DNA of 8,052 nucleotides from Alphaproteobacteria bacterium. Lineage in GTDB: Bacteria; Pseudomonadota; Alphaproteobacteria; UBA9219. Under the pieces are notes generated by a model. That model searched no databases. It had not been told where the DNA came from and saw nothing but the letters and a program-made list of their open reading frames with translations. The stretch covers positions 1-8,052 of the forward strand of contig JAQUUS010000059.1 of NCBI GenBank assembly GCA_028693775.1, given 5' to 3'. This document shows positions 7,010-8,052 of this stretch, in pieces. Made by a program: the position numbers and the translations under genes. Each line of letters starts with the position of its first letter. The first letter of the stretch is position 1.

Positions 7010-7614
7010 AATTCCACCCCACGGTTAGAGGAAACATGCATGACTTCGACCACGTCCGAGACTTGAACGTCGACCTGCCTGCCAGCCTTCTGACGCTTTG
7101 AATCCTTGCGATCCCGCATCGTAAGAACAATAGCGCCGATCATGGCAACAAGCAAAACGAGCCCGGAAACTTGGAAGGGATAACCGAAATCGGTAAAGAG
7201 AACGCGTCCGAGCGCCCGGGTATTCTCTACGGTTTCGACGGGAGTCTCAACCGCTTTTACGGCGGCGGGATTGACGATCCAGGTGCCGGCCACAAGAACG
7301 AGCTGAGCGGTGAGAGCGAAAACGATAGCCGCGCCCACAGGCATATAGCGCCTGAGCTGCTGCCGTGCAGACGTATAACTCACATCGAGCATCATAACGA
7401 CAAAGAGGAACAAAACAGCCACAGCGCCGACATAAACGATCAAAAGAATGAGTGCGAGGAATTCGGCGCCCATCATCAAAAAGAGCCCCGAAGCGTTAAA
7501 GAAGGCAAGAACGAGAAACAAAACGGCATAAACGGGATTGCGGACCGAAACGGCCATAATCGCCGAAAAGATAAGGACGGCTGCAAAAAGATAGAAGAGA
7601 ACGGAAGTCATCAT
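7006..7614 (-). CDS. nuoJ: NADH-quinone oxidoreductase subunit J
   Basis: Membrane-arm subunit of complex I (ND6 homologue), 202 residues, with five TM segments (about 4-23, 27-47, 50-76, 92-112, 148-166). TM3 carries the conserved LIVYVGAVAVLFLFVVMML stretch (58-76), which in the family contains the pi-bulge that changes shape during turnover. The C-terminal 35 residues (167-202) are hydrophilic and charged. Two Met codons stand in tandem at 7614 and 7611; GGGAGG lies 10 and 13 bases upstream, and a nearer GGGG could also serve. The stop overlaps the start of the DUF2059-like gene by ATGA (7006-7009), and the nuoI stop lies 58 bases upstream. Confidence 0.96.
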   Translation of the reverse strand: MMTSVLFYLFAAVLIFSAIMAVSVRNPVYAVLFLVLAFFNASGLFLMMGAEFLALILLIVYVGAVAVLFLFVVMMLDVSYTSARQQLRRYMPVGAAIVFALTAQLVLVAGTWIVNPAAVKAVETPVETVENTRALGRVLFTDFGYPFQVSGLVLLVAMIGAIVLTMRDRKDSKRQKAGRQVDVQVSDVVEVMHVSSNRGVEL

Positions 7615-7661
7615 GATTCCCCGCCCTCCCTCGTTTCCTTTCTATCGCAAACGGTCAACAT
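7611..7661 (-). CDS. Possible 16-residue small ORF between nuoI and nuoJ
   Basis: The ATG at 7661 opens a 16-codon frame, MLTVCDRKETREGGES, whose TGA (7613-7611) overlaps the first nuoJ ATG as ATGA, the same junction used at nuoJ, the DUF2059-like gene, nuoK and nuoL. A perfect AGGAGG (7674-7669, overlapping the nuoI stop) stands 7 bases upstream. The peptide has no recognisable motif. It could be a coupling device for nuoJ, a small protein, or chance in a G-rich gap; the strong AGGAGG and the ATGA junction are the only support. Confidence 0.25.
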   Translation of the reverse strand: MLTVCDRKETREGGES

Positions 7662-7672
7662 CCCCCATCCTC

Positions 7673-8052
7673 CTATCGATACGGCGCATCGGCCTTCAGA
7701 TTGGCGTCGATCTCGTCGCCCCACCTGTCGCCGTTATCCAAAAGCCGTTCTTTTGTGTAATAAAGCTCCTCGCGCGTCTCGGTTCCGTATTCGAAATTGG
7801 GCCCCTCGACAATGGCATCCACCGGGCAAGCCTCCTGGCAAAGCCCGCAAAAGATGCACTTGGTCATATCTATATCGTACCGAACGGTCCTGCGGCTGCC
7901 GTCCGCGCGCGGAGCTGCGTCGATGGTAATGGCCTGAGCCGGGCAAACGGCCTCGCAAAGCCTGCACGCAATACAGCGTTCCTCGCCCGAAGGATAGCGG
8001 CGCAAAGCATGCTCGCCCCTGAAGCGCGGGCCAAGCGGCCCCTTTTCATAAG
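7673..8052 (-). CDS. nuoI: NADH-quinone oxidoreductase subunit I (5' end missing)
   Basis: Ferredoxin-like subunit of the peripheral arm (TYKY homologue), holding clusters N6a and N6b that pass electrons to the last cluster before quinone. 125 residues are visible, beginning at YEKGPLGPRFRGEHALRRYP; the family is about 162 residues, so roughly 35 N-terminal ones lie beyond the window. Two complete 4Fe-4S motifs are seen: CIACRLCEAVCP (visible residues 26-37) and CIFCGLCQEACP (65-76), each followed by the hydrophobic strand typical of bacterial ferredoxins. The C-terminus (VEGPNFEYGTETREELYY, GDRW, DAPYR) is of the alphaproteobacterial/mitochondrial type. The stop is TAG at 7675-7673. No internal start should be used; the frame is open through the window edge. 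Confidence 0.97.
   Translation of the reverse strand, partial: YEKGPLGPRFRGEHALRRYPSGEERCIACRLCEAVCPAQAITIDAAPRADGSRRTVRYDIDMTKCIFCGLCQEACPVDAIVEGPNFEYGTETREELYYTKERLLDNGDRWGDEIDANLKADAPYR

Noticed and set aside
7645..7668. 8-codon frame MGDVDRLR starting at 7668
   Set aside because: The AGGAGG abuts its ATG with no spacer, and it ends without linking to nuoJ; the 7661 start fits the ribosome-binding site better.
7673..8005. nuoI starting at an internal TTG (110 residues)
   Set aside because: The frame continues upstream to the window edge with typical NuoI sequence (YEKGPLGPRFRGEHA), so the start lies outside the window.

Overview
The window is the 3' part of a complex I (NADH:quinone oxidoreductase, nuo) operon, read entirely on the minus strand. 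It most likely comes from an alphaproteobacterium. The main reason is the NuoI sequence, which is of the alphaproteobacterial/mitochondrial TYKY type: the stretch around FRGEHALRRYPSGEERC, the two ferredoxin motifs, and the C-terminal TETREELYY / GDRW / APYR blocks. GC content looks moderate (about mid-50s by eye). Genes are packed tightly, and nuoL and nuoM almost completely avoid TTA, CTA and TCA codons.

Layout in the direction of transcription (from 8052 down to 1): the C-terminal three quarters of nuoI (7673-8052, cut by the window edge); a 58-base gap holding a possible 16-codon ORF; nuoJ (7006-7614); an unexpected gene for a secreted lysine/alanine/aspartate-rich protein with a DUF2059-like C-terminus (5783-7009); nuoK (5472-5786); nuoL (3529-5475); nuoM (2021-3523); nuoN (568-2028); an 88-base gap with a hairpin and a possible weak promoter; and the N-terminal part of a HAD-family phosphatase gene (1-479, cut by the window edge).

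NuoI carries electrons through two 4Fe-4S clusters towards quinone. NuoJ, K, L, M and N form the membrane arm; L, M and N are the three antiporter-like proton channels, and J and K link them to the quinone site. The key charged residues are present in K, L, M and N, and no frame is broken, so the visible part of the complex looks functional.

The most notable feature is the non-nuo gene inserted between nuoJ and nuoK, a pair that is normally adjacent. It overlaps both neighbours by ATGA, so it appears built into the translational coupling of the operon. Its product has a Sec signal peptide, an in-frame array of four 39-bp repeats, a short cationic Phe/Lys segment, an Arg-rich stretch and the DUF2059-like domain. 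I find no RNA genes, IS elements or CRISPR arrays, and no stretch over 300 bases lacks a gene.
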